From Saccopteryx bilineata (taxonomy: Eukaryota > Chordata > Mammalia > Chiroptera > Emballonuridae), in contig NC_089496.1 of the NCBI RefSeq assembly GCF_036850765.1, forward strand, positions 47,358,113 to 47,422,112: DNA of 64,000 bases, written 5' to 3'. This document shows positions 11,950 to 23,943 of this stretch, piece after piece. Made by a program: the position numbers and the translations under genes. A model generated the notes under the pieces. That model made no database searches and was not told where the DNA came from. It saw only the letters and a program-made list of their open reading frames with translations. Numbering within the stretch: the first letter of the stretch is position 1; each line of letters starts with the position of its first letter.

Positions 11950-12770
11950 TCAGAGTGATTGCCGGGGGACGCGCCGCGGGATGCCCGGCGCGAGGCTTCT
12001 GAGCGCGGGGCCCTGGACGCACCAGCGTACCAGGGAGGGGACAGGCGCCGCCCGGGGCCGCACGCCTCCCGCCTACCCTCGGGGTCCAGAGGCAGCGCCC
12101 AGCCGTCCGAGAACAGCTCCTCGGCCAGCTCCAGGCTGCAGTTGGCTTCCAGCAGGCTGTGGAGCAGCTCCGGGTCCATCGCGCCTCGCAGCGGCGCGCC
12201 GAGTGGGAGCGGGAGTGCGCGCTCGGCGTGGCCGAGACGGACCGGCTGCGAGAGTGCGAGGCCGAGGGAGCCCGGGGTTTGGACCCTGCCCGTCCAGCCG
12301 CGACCTGCCCGGCAGCCTCCAGGCGCTGCGCCCGATTGCAATCGCCCGGAGCCGCCAAGCCGGGACCTAAACGGAGAGGAGCCTCGGAGCGCACGGAACT
12401 GCGGGTCCACCCCGTTCGGTAGCGGCCAATGGCGGCGTCAGGGGGCGGGGCCCGGCTCCTCCAGCCCCCGGCCCACGGTCCTGCCTGGAGTCCGCCCTCT
12501 CAGGCCCCAGCGTGGCAGAGGACCTCGGGGAAGGGGAGCGTGGGCCTGGGTAGAGGAATGCCTGTCCGAGGATCGCAGCCACCAGAGCTGTAGCAGTAGC
12601 AAAGCGCGCCCGACAACTCGCCCAAGGAACCCACTGCAGCCTGCCTAACCGAGGGCCAGAACTGGGCGGTCGCCGCCTGAGTTCCTTCTCCCTGCAGGAG
12701 GACACTGGAAGGGGGCGGCAGGGGGCGGCAGGAGGCGGGAGCGAGAGTCCACGTGCAGATCTGCGCTCCG
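11950..12770 (-). promoter_or_regulatory. GC-rich CRHR2-alpha promoter region
   Basis: A stretch very rich in G, C and CpG surrounds the alpha first exon. About 250 bp upstream of the ATG lies a CCAAT box (12425-12429, ATTGG on the transcribed strand), followed by a GC box (gggggcgggg near 12438-12448). No TATA box is visible. This looks like a CpG-island promoter. I cannot fix the transcription start. Confidence 0.65.
12077..12179 (-). CDS. CRHR2: CRHR2 isoform-alpha first coding exon
   Basis: First exon of the alpha isoform, 34 codons plus one base, with donor gtaggcgg. The ATG at 12177-12179 begins [20 protein letters not shown] and the segment ends DPEG at the splice. It carries the first ectodomain cysteine (Cys14) and the sequon Asn13-Cys-Ser. 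In mammals this leader is reported to be an uncleaved pseudo signal peptide that depends on glycosylated Asn13; both residues are kept here. The start is chosen because it matches the known alpha start and lies in a GC-rich promoter region. In human the alpha form predominates in brain. Confidence 0.95.
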
Positions 12771-13085
12771 GAAAAGCTCCCTGTGGCTTCTGGGAAGGAA
12801 GAGGATGGGAGGGGGCCGGGGAGACCACTGAAAAGTCTAGTGAGAACACGGTGCCTGGACGGGTGAAGACCTTCACCAGGCTCTGGGGACTGGGATGGAG
12901 AGGGGTTTCCGAGGAGAATCAGCCCTGGTGAGGAGGGACTGAGCGGCGAAGAGTCGGCGGCGAAGTCCACGGGGAAAGCGTCTGAAACGATTTGGAGGAC
13001 TCAACCACCAGCGTCTAACTGCTCCTAAGAGAGTCAAGTCTCTTTTCCTTTTGGCTTGAGCAGGGCCCCTGAAAGTGGTTTCCGT

Positions 13086-13120
13086 GGTGTGTGTGTGTGT
13101 ATGTATGTATGAGAGAGAGA

Positions 13121-13171
<51 letters not shown>
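13086..13171. repeat. GT then GA microsatellite
   Basis: A (GT)n/(GTAT)n tract passes directly into a (GA)n tract. Confidence 0.95.
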
Positions 13172-13172
<1 letters not shown>

Positions 13173-15559
13173 AGGCCCCACCAGCAAATGTGGAGCTAAA
13201 AACCTTCATGTGGAATTTGCTTGGGCCCCATCGGGAGTACGTGCTCTGGAATTACTGCAGCTTCGTTCTGGGCGCCCGGGGTGAGCCCTCCTCCCACACC
13301 TGCTGAGTGTGGGGATCTGGGTTCAGGAGACAGGGCCCGGGCATGGCACACCCCGACTCAGGCTGAGTTCTGGTCCTGCCAGTCTCTGTTCTTGCTGTAT
13401 GTTACCCCAGCTCTTGCCCTCTTTTCCGGGGCTGTTCCTACATCAGTGAAATGTTTTCTGCGGCCCCTACTAGCCCTGAGAGTGTCTGGTTCTGAGTTCT
13501 GAGATGCAAAGAATGAGGAAGATGTACATGTGTTCTGTGTTTCCATGTTGAGAGGACAGGGAGAGTGGGGACCCAGTTCCAGCTAGGGTGGGGGCCCAGG
13601 GGACCTAGCCCAGCCCCCCTGCCAGCCTCCACTGGAACAAAGCTGCCAGAGAAGCCCACCTGAGCCAGCGCTAGGCCAGCAGGGAGACGGGAGGAGGCAG
13701 GGGCAGCCTTGGCGCACTCGTCTCACCAGCCTCCATATTAAAATTGCTGTCGCTGCCCAGGCAGAATCAGACAGCCAGGGCACGGAGACCAGGGCTCAGC
13801 ATGAGAAGCCCTCCAGAGCTGGCTGACTGGCAGGTGCATGGTGCAGGCCAGCCGGCCAGCCAGGTCTGTCCTCTGTCTCCTGAATGGACAGTTAGAGCCC
13901 TAGGCTCAGTGCTGGGCTGCTGCAGGGGCAGGGGTTCCTGGTGTCCCTAACAGCAGGTGCCAGAAGCGATGAGGGAGGTTGTGGGAGAAGGTGAGTCCCA
14001 ACCCCAGCCCAAGACCTGAATCCCAACCCCAGTCCTAGGCAGAGTGCTGACCGCAGTCCCAGACAGAGTGAGCCCTGTCTCACAGGATCCCACGGAGGTC
14101 AAGGCGTGGCTGGCAGGGTCAGCCCATGTGTTTGCTGAGAAATAGTCTCCACACACAAAGGAGAGCCCTCCACACAGCACAGAGGAAAGGGGGAAGTCAA
14201 GCTAAGTGGCTAACTGGCTCATCACCAGAGCCACCATGCAGAGGAGGCAGCTATGTCAGGGGGTGGCAAGTGCCATCGCCTGGAGGCCGGGACTTTTTGT
14301 CTTGCCTGCGGCTTTCTGCAGAATGGAAGTTGGGCCGGGGTGACCTGGATTACTCTTAATCGGGAGAACACATGTAACAAAGGCTCCCTGGGAAGTGACC
14401 GTTTAGTGGCAGAGCCTCAGGCCATTCTGCATGTTGACTGGCCAGTTGGGGCCTGAGGGCAGACCCAGGGTCCCCTGGTTCTGGGATTCAGGGCCACGTC
14501 TTCTTGGATCTTGTTATTATAGGCACAGCTGTCTGTTATTCTTGGTACGACGGAAAGGAAATTGAAAAAGGTAGCCACTTTGGAACAAATTGATTTCACA
14601 GCTCACTTTAGTGCTTGTAAAAGGGTAAAAGAGGAAAAAATTATCAAGAGCTAGGGCTTCCCTGGATTAGATTAAATTCAACTATAAATAAATAAGGTAG
14701 GGGCCTTTTTGCTAACTATAGGAGCAGGGGTGGAGGGGAAGCCCCTGGGACAGGAGATGTGTTTGTGCCAGTGTTTACCCCCGGGCTGGTGAGAAAGGTT
14801 GCAGATAAGTTCAGGGAAGTGTGACAGGTGCTGGGAAAGGCACCTGTGCGTCATGAGCAGCATGGGGGGAGGGCAGGTGACTTTGGCTCACCTCTGATGT
14901 CAGCTGCAGTGGCAGTGACCAGTTCCAGGCAAGCTCAGACACACATCATGGTCCTCTGGGCACAGCCCAGGGCCTGGCATCAAACAGGCATGCAGAGCAC
15001 AATGGAAACACACAGGGTGTCACACACGGTCACATGTCTCACAGCATCGCACACACCCTCTCATTCATCCCAGCACCCATCAAATATCAGCAGGAAAACA
15101 GGGTGGAAGGGGACAGAGTCTGTCCGCACCTCTGGGGGGCTGCGTGTGGCTGGACTGAATGGACGGGTGCAGAGCTGGGACAGCTGGGGGGTTTTCTGGG
15201 AGTTACAGTGGGGCTGCTGTGGGGGACATGGCGGCTCAGGAGAGGCCAGAAGGCACCCGCACTTGCCCGGTGATACTGGAGACAGTGTGCCCAGTCCAGC
15301 CACGTCTGCCCCATGCCAGCCCAGCCCACCCTACCCCAACGCACCCCACCCCACCTAACACCACAGGGGAGATGGCCTGGTGTTTTCATGTTGAACCATG
15401 GGGCCAGGCTATGGGACCAGGAAGGGTCCTCAACAACCTTCTGATCCCACATTCTCATTTACAAATGGGCAAAGGGAAGCCCAAAGGAGGACAAGAACCC
15501 CCCCACCCTCCTTGGCATCCTCATATCTCTGCAGAAGCCCAACTGTCTCCTCTACTGGG

Positions 15560-15980
15560 CAGGTGACCATGTCATTCCTCACAAGAGTGGCTCCCGATGG
15601 CCCTCAGGATGGAGCCCAGCTCTCTAGCTCTGAAAAGGACATTCTTCATGATCATTTGCCTCCCATCCTCTGCCTCCTGCTCAACATGAGAGGCCCTTTG
15701 GAACAGCCTGTCATTCCCTTGAGCCACTCTGTACCCCCGCACCTTTGCACGTGCTGTTCCCTCTGCCGGGAATGTCCCTAGCGCTCCTTACACCAGCTAG
15801 CCTCGCTGATGCCCACACCTACGTCCAGCGCTCAGCTCACACCTCCTTTGTCTTGCCTGGGTTGGGGGGGCCCTCCTTGGTGCCCCAATCTGCTACGGGG
15901 ATGGTCTTTGTCACTCCAAGATGTTTGTTGGTTTTTCTACCGTCTCCTCTGCGAGCCTGTGGCTCCCCCAGAGCAGGGCT
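15560..15980 (+). repeat. L2-like LINE relic
   Basis: Typical L2 phrases such as gatggagcccagctctctag and gcacgtgctgttccctctgc, with the motif cctgggttgg further on. Ends are approximate. Confidence 0.55.
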
Positions 15981-17461
15981 GGTCATGCTCACTAACTAGC
16001 CCCAGAACCCATCAGAATGGTCCGGGCCTGTGCTCAGAGAGTCCCCACTGAAAGAGAGATGCCTTGGCAGCCGCCTGGTCTCCTGGGCCAAGGCTCCCTT
16101 CCCATTTGACCAGCCCTGGGGTGTGTGTGTGTGTATTTAGGACTGAGGAGTTATTTCAAGGGATCTCTGAATCCGCTGGACCTGTGCCTGCGGACCGAAT
16201 AAAAAATATGCCTTACAACATATACCTCTACAGTGAATAAAACCAGTAATCCATTTAAAGCCTGCCTGAAGTCTCTGGTGATTGATGATGCATGTTTTCC
16301 CTTTTATTTGGACCGCAGTCAAGGGCATACAGTTTAATTGATCACAGCCCTTGATTCATGACCCCTTCTCATCATTAGCCCATACATGGCCTCACTTTAT
16401 TTTATTTTTGTCTTTTTTTTTTCATGGAAATTTGTATGCAGCAGTAAGGATAATGATTTTCTCCCCCAAATCTGAAACTAGATCATTACCAATCCCTTCC
16501 AGATCTATCCACGCACTCAGTCCCCAGAGGGAATGTTCTCTGCAATGTTGCATCCATCATTGCCTTGCATTTCCTTAGCTTTTCCCATTTCAGGGCGTGT
16601 GTGTGTGTGTGTGTGTGTGTGTGCCTAAACAGTGGATGGTCTGGTTTTACTTGTGTCTGAACTTTATGTTAGCCGTTCCGCATTTTGTCAATCCGTGGAC
16701 ACTGGGAGGGAGATCGCTACCACGTAGGGACCTGATCAACTATTCCTGACGTCAAAGGGCATCATCACAGCCTCCACGTCCCACTCAGGGGCACAGTTAA
16801 TGAAGGAGGATGCGTCCCCCCGGCGGCTGCAAGGCAAGATCATGTGCTGGGTACATATTTGGTGACATGGGGACAGGCTCACTCTGAGTTACAAGAGGAA
16901 AAAGCAGGTTAGAAAACTGCGGACACAGGATTGTCCCAGTTTTATTTTTTTAGATAAATGGGAAAACGTGAGACTCTGTGAATTGATAAACTCCTGGGGC
17001 ATATAAATATTATAAAACTTCCTGGGGTTGAGGGATAAGGAACACTTATTGTCTTCTTCGATTTAAAAAAAATATTTTTTCCAAATGTGTGTGTGTGTGT
17101 GTGTGTGTGTAGTGTGTATGTAGTGTGTATCGCATTTAAAAACAGATGAATGGTATTACGAGTTGGGCAGGGGAAGCATTGTGGTTGGAAAAGTTGGGAC
17201 ACTGCTCTCAATAGAAGGGGAGGGCGGGGAACCATTTTTCAGGGAGGCGAGGGGGAGGGGAGGGTGGGGAGGAGGCAGTGTGCCTGCGGACACACCAGCA
17301 GTGCCTCAGAGCGCAGAGCTCTGAAGAGGGGCAGACTGGGGTCCTCCCGATATGCGGGGGGCTCTGTTTCCTGCCTGATAGCTGCTTGCCGTGGCTCATG
17401 CTGGGCGTGTCCACGGTCTCTCATTCAAGCTTTTCCGTAAGCCTCTGAGGTTCATTTAGAC

Positions 17462-17830
17462 CAGGGGTCTCAAACTCGCGGCCCGCCAAACAATTTTGTG
17501 CGGCCCGCAGACTAATCCACAAATTTCAAAATATTTTGGATAAAATTAAGTAAGCCTAGGGGCCTACTTGTATTTTTCATTTCTCTAGCATCCTAGCTAG
17601 ATATTAGCTTAGTTAACAGCAGTTGTGATGCGAACTACAGTTTCCGGTCGTTTTGTGACACTGAGTAAACTGCATGTACAATTGTGCTTGTTGTACTGAT
17701 TTTTTTTTTGTTTTCAACTGCAGTGAGAAAAGTGTTGCATAACAGTTGCCTTTTGTAGACCTAGTGCTGCCGCTGAACGGCTGTGATCTTGCTCTGCGGC
17801 CCACATGCTGAGTTGAGTTTGAGACCCCTG
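17462..17830. mobile_element. Non-autonomous hAT transposon
   Basis: 369 bp. Left end caggggtctcaaactcgcgg and right end gagtttgagacccctg form inverted repeats. A perfect 8-bp target duplication, atttagac, lies at 17454-17461 and 17831-17838. No transposase frame is present. Confidence 0.9.
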
Positions 17831-17879
17831 ATTTAGACCCATTTATAACAGATGGAAAAACTGAGGCTCAGAAGGTGTG

Positions 17880-18200
17880 ACCGAACTGTGTTTCTCAAAG
17901 TCTACATAATTAAAGTCCTGACCCCCAATCCCTCAGAATGCGACCTCCTTTTGGGGTAGGTAATAAGACATTAGGATGCTGGGTATCCTTTTAAGAAGTG
18001 GGGATTGGGACACAGATGCACAGAGGGGAGGCCACGTGAAGACCTGGGGAGGACACAGCCATGGACAGGCCCAGGAGGGAGGCCTCAGAAGGCAGTGACC
18101 CTGCAGACATTTGTTCCTGGACTTCGGGCCTCCAGAACCGTGAGAAAATGCGTTTCTGTGGTTTAATATCAGCCCGTGGGGTTTTACTGCGGCCCTGGCC
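17880..18200 (+). repeat. MaLR-type LTR relic (MLT1-like)
   Basis: Shows the characteristic order aaagtcctgacccccaat, ggccacgtgaagac, ggcctcagaaggcag and ggcctccagaaccgtgagaa. No coding part is attached. Ends are approximate. Confidence 0.6.
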
Positions 18201-18331
18201 AGCCGATGCAGAAGGGTTAGGTGACTTGTCCGGAGTCACACAGCTGTGGTGGAGGAGCTAGGGGCCAGACTTGGGTCTGTCTGACCCGAGTCCCTGAGCT
18301 CTGGAGCCCCACAGTGTAAGGGCAGGCAGCC

Positions 18332-18438
18332 AGGCTGCCCTCTCCCAGGCCCGACTGAGGGTGCGTCTGGTGCCGGGTCTCAGCGAGGCTGTCCTCTCCC
18401 ATGCCCGACTGAGGGTGCGTCTGGTGCCGGGTCTCAGT
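18332..18438. repeat. 54-bp direct duplication
   Basis: Two adjacent copies of a unit beginning aggctg(c/t)cctctccca, differing at only a few bases. Confidence 0.9.
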
Positions 18439-19047
18439 GCTGACCGGCACCTTGCACCAGGCTCTCGGGCACCCCCAGCGCTCCTCCTTCCCGGCGGACG
18501 CAGACCTGAGAAGGCCAGGATGCTGCGGGGGCCCCTGGGGACACCTGTGAGCCCGAGTCCCTGAGAGGCCGGGGCTGTTCTGAGCTCTGCCGTGGCTGGC
18601 CCTGACTCTGAACTGGCAGCTGGAAAACTCTGAGGGGTCAGAATTCGGGAGCTTTATGAGAAAGTGATGCGGTAGTCACGGCAACCAGAGAATGCATCTC
18701 ACACCTTCTGTTGGTCTTGCCAGAGTTGAAAAGCAGAGGGGCAGCCCGTCCTCGGATACTGAACGAGGCTCCCGGGGCTTCCTTTGGGTGCGGATACAGG
18801 GAGCTGGGCGCTGGAGGACCACTCCCAGCCAGCCCGCCATCGCCAGGGAAGAGCCTGAGCCCCACGTGGGGACAGGGACTGCCCGCCAAGGACGGAGACC
18901 AGAGCCAAGCAGGGAAGCAGGGAGTCAGTCACAGTCCCCCACCCCGCCCAGCGTGGGCTGGCCCAGGACAGCCTCTTCTTCCTGCGGACCTGCAGGTCCT
19001 GGGGGCCCACGCTCATCTCCAGGGACTGCCGCGGGGGGCTGGCGTAC

Positions 19048-19141
19048 CTGAGAGGTTGACAAGGGTGGTGATGGTGTGGCAGTACTGCTCCAACAGTGCC
19101 CACGGGCGCGGGTCTCTGGGTGCCTGGCGTGGCCCAGCTGC
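19048..19141 (-). CDS. CRHR2: CRHR2 isoform-beta second coding exon
   Basis: Exon of 94 bp found by reading the minus strand between acceptor tgtttcctag and donor gtacgcc. It is phase 0 in and phase 1 out. It encodes AAGPRQAPRDPRPWALLEQY, then CHTITTLVNLSG after splicing to the common exon at 11797-11922. The block WALLEQYCH ending NLSG closely matches the human beta-isoform leader. It supplies the first ectodomain cysteine and an NLS glycosylation sequon, replacing the alpha exon. An in-frame TAG overlaps the acceptor, so no long open frame marks this exon; only splice sites and homology reveal it. Confidence 0.9.
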
Positions 19142-19489
19142 CTAGGAAACAGGGACGAGGGTCAGAGTTCCGGCCATAGGTAGCCATTGACAGCACAGGC
19201 CTGTCCTCTTCCCTGTTACGTCATTCATCCCTTACCTCTCTTAGCTCTGTTGTACCAACGGGGAAACAGAGGCAGGAAATGCCCAAGGCCAAATAGCAGA
19301 CTGGTAGCCCGGCTAGGCCTGGAATGCTGTCCTCAGCAGCGATCCGGTGCAACTTGACCTCTGAGCTAGGCCTCTGCTCCGTCCACCCCTCAGCCCCTAG
19401 AGATGTCCTCGTCAGGACGGGATGCTCCGCCGTGGAGGGACCCGTGTCCTTTTATTGAGGTGGAGGTCCACCAGCCATTCGTTCACCCA

Positions 19490-20160
19490 ATAAGTATTTA
19501 TAGATCGCCTACTGTGTGTCAGGCCCTGGCTGGGGGACCCAGCGGGCACACTGGGTAGTCTCGGGCTAGGTAAGAACCCCACAGACTCAGAGGGTGAAGA
19601 TGGGAGCAGGAGAGAGGGGTTAGTTTCACATGATCAAACAGGTAAACAGGCAGTGACAAAAGGCTCAGGTTAACACAGGGGAGAGACACCTAGCCTGCAT
19701 GTGGAAGACAAGGGGAGCTTCCTGGAAGAGGTGGCACTTTGAGGATGACCAGAGGATGAGTAGGGAAAAGGGAAGGCGTGCCAGTGAGAGAACTCTCCAG
19801 AGAATGGACACGGTTGTTGTGACAGTGGCAACCCCATCCAAAAGATAAGAAACCACCCGGGCGGGACCCCAGCTCCTGAGAAGATCGTGGGAGTGGGTGC
19901 TGGGCAGGAGGGTAAGAAGATGTGGGTATCTCTGGGTGTCAGGGGCTCTCTTCTGGTAGGAAGGATGGATGGCTGACCCACTTGTCACAGCGTCTACAAT
20001 TTGCTACGGAGGAGCGGGGTGGCGTCATGGAGGTGGTCATGCTGATGTACGCTTTGAAGGTTGAATAGGAGTTTGCCCAAATGATAAGGGCAGTGCCAGG
20101 AGGGGCACCCCGGGGGGGGAGAGCACAGCATGTGCCAAGGCTGAGAGGCTGAAAAACCCG
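19490..20160 (-). repeat. L2-like LINE relic
   Basis: Contains typical antisense L2 phrases such as aagtatttatagatcgccta, ctgtgtgtcaggccctgg and aagaggtggcactttgagg. Ends are approximate. Confidence 0.55.
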
Positions 20161-20728
20161 TGGTGTGAGGCTGACCGAGAGCAATGCGCTCTCAGACACT
20201 AACCCTTGTCCCTCATGTCTCCCAAGACCACCACATTTCCTACTCTGTGGCCAGTGTGTGTGTGCATGAGTTGTGTGCACGTGTGTGCACGTGTGTATGT
20301 GTGTATGCGCATGTGTGTGTACACAGGAAGACTTTTATGCCCTTCAAATCTTGATATTTCTGATCCTAGGGTTCCAGAAGTCACTGCCCCACCGGTGGGT
20401 AGCCCTTCCCTGTCCCCCTGCCTGTCAGATGTTCCCTCCCTGATGGCTGGCTCAATGTCTGTCCCAGGATGTCCTCGGGGCCAGGACCCAACAGCCCTCA
20501 AATAGCACATTCCCTTCATGGGGCTCATTCTATTTCCTGTGCGGGGTTGAAGGCTGCATGCTCAGCCTCCCCCGCTGGCCTGGGGCTCCTAGCTAATGAT
20601 CCCACCTGGTCAGATGGGAAAGTGTTGTCCCCTGCCCCCCCAACCCTGCACCAAGAGCCTAGGGCTGCAGGACAGCAGTTAGAGGTGCTCACCATGCCCG
20701 GGACATGCCAGCGCTCACCCACCACGCA

Positions 20729-20950
20729 AGGTGCAGGACAGCGGGTGTGCAGGACAGCGGGTGTGCAGGACAGCGGGTGTGCAGGACAGCGGGCGTGCAG
20801 GACAGCGGGCGTGCAGGACAGCGGGTGTGCAGGACAGCGGGTGTGCAGGACAGCGGATGTGCAGGACAGCGGGTGTGCAGGACAGCGGGTGTGCAGGACA
20901 GTGGATGTGCAGGACAGCAGGTGTGCAGGACAGTGGATGTGCAGCATGTC
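20729..20950. repeat. 16-bp minisatellite, about 14 copies
   Basis: Direct tandem repeat of the unit gtgtgcaggacagcgg with sporadic changes (gcgggc, gtggat). Overlapping frames here are artefacts of the repeat. Confidence 0.95.
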
Positions 20951-21440
20951 TGTGTGGGTAGGGGCTGTGTACCGTGTCTATGCAGCGTGTCCGTGTGTGG
21001 GTAGGGGGCGTGTACCGTGTCTGTGCAGCGTGTGTGTGTGTGGGTAGGGGGCATGTACCGTGTCTATGCAGCGTGTCCGTGTGTGGGTAGGGGGCGTGTA
21101 CCGTGTCTGTGCAGCGTGTGTGTGTGTGGGTAGGGGGCGTGTACCGTGTCTGTGCAGCGTGTGTGTGTGTGGGTAGGGGGCGTGTACCGTGTCTGTGCAG
21201 CGTGTCCGTGTGTGGGTAGGGGGTGTGTACCGTGTCGGTGCAGCAGTGGATGGGTGGTGTGTACCGTGTCTGTGCAGTGTGTGTGTGTGGGTTGGGAGTG
21301 TACCATGTTCGTGCAGCAGTGGGTGGGTGGTGTGTACCGTGTGGGTGCAGTGTGTGTGTGGGTGGGTGGTGTGTACCGTGTGGGTGCAGTGTGTGTGTGG
21401 GTTGGGAGTGTACGTGTCAGTGCAGTGTGGGTGGGTGGGG
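20951..21440. repeat. GT-rich minisatellite with variable unit
   Basis: About ten copies of a 40-60 bp unit built on gtgtaccgtgtctgtgcagc plus a gtgtgtgtgggtaggggg spacer of variable length. It follows directly after the 16-bp array. Confidence 0.9.
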
Positions 21441-21689
21441 GGCGCCGTGAGGGCCTTCCCGAGCCGTCAGCCAGGAGCTGTCATGTTGGCCGAGCTCAAG
21501 TCCTCATCCTCCAGGAAATTTTCCTAGAAACCCCGCGTTCCTCCTTCCCCAATTCACTAGCCAGTGTGGACCCCCTTTAGCCCTCAGCACCCCTTTTCTG
21601 GACTGGGGTCCCTGAACACGCACCCTGTACAGGTGGGAGGAGAGGCTTGTTTGGCGTGAAGTCGGCACTTACTATGGACTAGACATAGC

Positions 21690-21830
21690 ACTAAATAGCT
21701 TGTTTCATTTCCTAAGCAGCTTCTGAGGCAGCTGCAAATAAATCCACTTTATGGATGTGAGTCTCAGAGAAGTGATGTCACCTTCCAAGGCCACACCGCA
21801 GGTTGGAGGCAGAGGCAGGGTCAGACAGAC
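21690..21830 (-). repeat. MIR relic
   Basis: Antisense MIR phrases: agcactaaatagcttgtttc, then tctcagagaagtgatgtcac. Ends are approximate. Confidence 0.55.
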
Positions 21831-22834
21831 AGGCTGGTGGCTTGGTCAGATATTCACAGAAGAGCTGAGAAAGCAAAGGCCTTTGGTCCAAACAGAGTGG
21901 CAGTGGGGTCGGGAGGCCACTCAAGTGAGGAGCTGCTCTCACCACCGTGGAGCGCGGACCCGCGGGCAGAAAGCTGGTCACGGGAGGAGTGCGGCAGACC
22001 TAGCCGCCCGGGTAGCGACTTGTGTGAGGGCGACGGGAAGTCGGAGCTCTATGACCGCGAGTTCCCTGGAGACCCTGTTGTTCTCCACTGGGCTCTGTAC
22101 TCACGAGCTCCTGGCTGTCCCAGGGGCAGAGAGCTGCTGCTGCCCCTCACTCCCATTCCCAGTCCAGAGCCTGGCACACAGCAGGTGCTCAGGAAATGTC
22201 TGCTGGCCAACTGGGTGGGTGGTTGTCTCAGCCACGAAGAGCGACATCCTCACCCCCCGTTCCGGGAGCTCAGGCTCTGGGCTTCTCCTGTCTGTCAGAC
22301 TCCCTTCTCTGTGGACTGTCACTCTGAGGCCAGCCCAGGTCCTGGTCCCAGCCTCTGCGCCCAACACTGGAAGCCCTCACCTTAGACGAGGGCATGGGAG
22401 AGGCCCTGGGAGGGGGAGGGGAGGGCGAGTCAGTGCCAAGACACCAGCTGCTCTTCCTCCGCCCTGGGCCCAGTCCAGGCAGAACTCTGTGCCCCAGGGC
22501 CAGGCAGGCCCCGAAAGTGCCACCTCCCTGGAGCCAGGGGGTCTGGCCGAGCCTAATGCTCCCTCTTGTCCTCCTGGCCTGGGGACAAACTTCATCTAAA
22601 TTTAGCCCCTGCTCTAAGCCTGGGAGATTTACGGGACCACAGGTCTTGCAGCCAGACTGCCAGTAACCAGAGGGGAAGGGGTTGAGCCCCTCCTGCTGCC
22701 TCCTTCTCTGTCCAAGGTCAGAGAGGGCCCTCCAGGTGGGAGAGGACTCCTTCCCACGTGTCCTTTCATTCACTGGTTTCATCCAGCCTGTTCTAGAGAC
22801 AGAGGAGGGAGAGACTCCACTCTGCTCCCCTCTC

Positions 22835-23170
22835 CCAGGGGCAGATGGGGAGAGAGGAGTGGGGGGAGGAGGAGAGGGGATGGAGAGGGAGAGATGGAGG
22901 GGGAGATGGAGAGGGGGAGAGGGGGCAGAGAGGAGGAGGAGAGGGGAGGGAGAGGGGGAGATGGAGGGGGAGATGGAGAGGGGGAGAGGGGGCAGAGAGG
23001 AGGAGGGGAGGGATGGAGAAGGGGAGATGGAGAAGGGGAGATGGAAGGGGGGAGGGATGGAGAGGGGGAGAGGGGGCAGAAAGGAAGAGGGGAGGGAATG
23101 GAGAGGGGGTGATGGAGGGGGCAGAGAGGAGGAGGGGAGGGGATGGAGAGGGGTGTGGAAGGGCAGAGGA
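22835..23170. repeat. Purine-rich low-complexity tract
   Basis: Long run of gagaggggga / gatggag words on the plus strand. The long apparent frames on both strands follow from low complexity. Confidence 0.9.
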
Positions 23171-23545
23171 GGTGGCACTCTGTGCCCGGAGCAGACAGGA
23201 GGACACAGTAGGCAGTACAGGAGCGGAGGCTGTCTGAGACAGAGGGCGAGGGTGGGAAGTCATATGAAGGAACCAGGTGATTATTTCTATGGCGACTGAG
23301 CAGGCTTCCTGGAAGGGAAAACCTTAGACACTCGGTTCTAACGTAGCAGGTGTTGGACTTCGTGTGAGGACCCCCGAGGGCCCCTCGGTAGCTTCTAGCA
23401 GACTCTCCCATCCCTGAGCCTGTTTGAAAGTCCTTTCCTAAGAGACCCTACTCTCCCTTCCAGTCCTAATGCAGCCTCCAACGTGTCTGGAGAAGCTTCC
23501 AGGCCTCGCCTCACTGTGTATTCTGTCATCTCTGGAAGCCTCTGG

Positions 23546-23546
23546 C

Positions 23547-23610
<64 letters not shown>

Positions 23611-23629
23611 CCTCTCTCTCTCTCTCTCT

Positions 23630-23666
<37 letters not shown>
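23546..23666. repeat. CT microsatellite
   Basis: About 120 bp of (CT)n with a few CC interruptions. Confidence 0.97.
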
Positions 23667-23669
<3 letters not shown>

Positions 23670-23943
23670 CGCCTCCCCTCACCCTGCTGAGCCCTAGGCC
23701 TTGCACACAGGTGTTTGGAGGTGGTGGGGGCAGGACAGGAGAGGGAGGAAATACCTTGGCCCCCCCCAAAAGGGAGAAGGAGCTAGCCGGCAGGAGGTCC
23801 TATAGTCGGACACTAGTCCTAGAATTACTTCCTTAGTTACCAACTCATCTAATGGCCAGTTTGCCAGAAAGTCACCCTTTTCCGAATTGTTCTGGCATCT
23901 GAGTGTCCTAAAAGTAAGTCAACATTAAAATTAAATCACATTA

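Larger units (their letters stand above)
12180..19047. other. Region between CRHR2-alpha exon 1 and beta exon 2
   Basis: Intronic for the beta isoform, upstream DNA for the alpha isoform. It holds the alpha promoter, a GT/GA microsatellite (13086-13171), L2-like sequence (about 15560-15980), GT repeats (16596-16622, 17086-17112), a hAT element (17462-17830), a MaLR LTR relic (about 17880-18200) and a 54-bp duplication (18332-18438). Nothing nameable is seen in 13200-15500. No gamma-isoform exon was recognised. Confidence 0.65.

Noticed and set aside
11582..12410. Long minus-strand frames (205-270 codons) spanning CRHR2-alpha exon 1 and the next exon
   Set aside because: They read through the introns in GC-rich DNA; the true coding parts are the two exons with consensus splice sites.
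22270..23411. Several frames of 200-300 codons rich in Pro/Ser or Gly/Arg/Glu
   Set aside because: They lie in purine-rich low-complexity DNA, where stops are rare on both strands.
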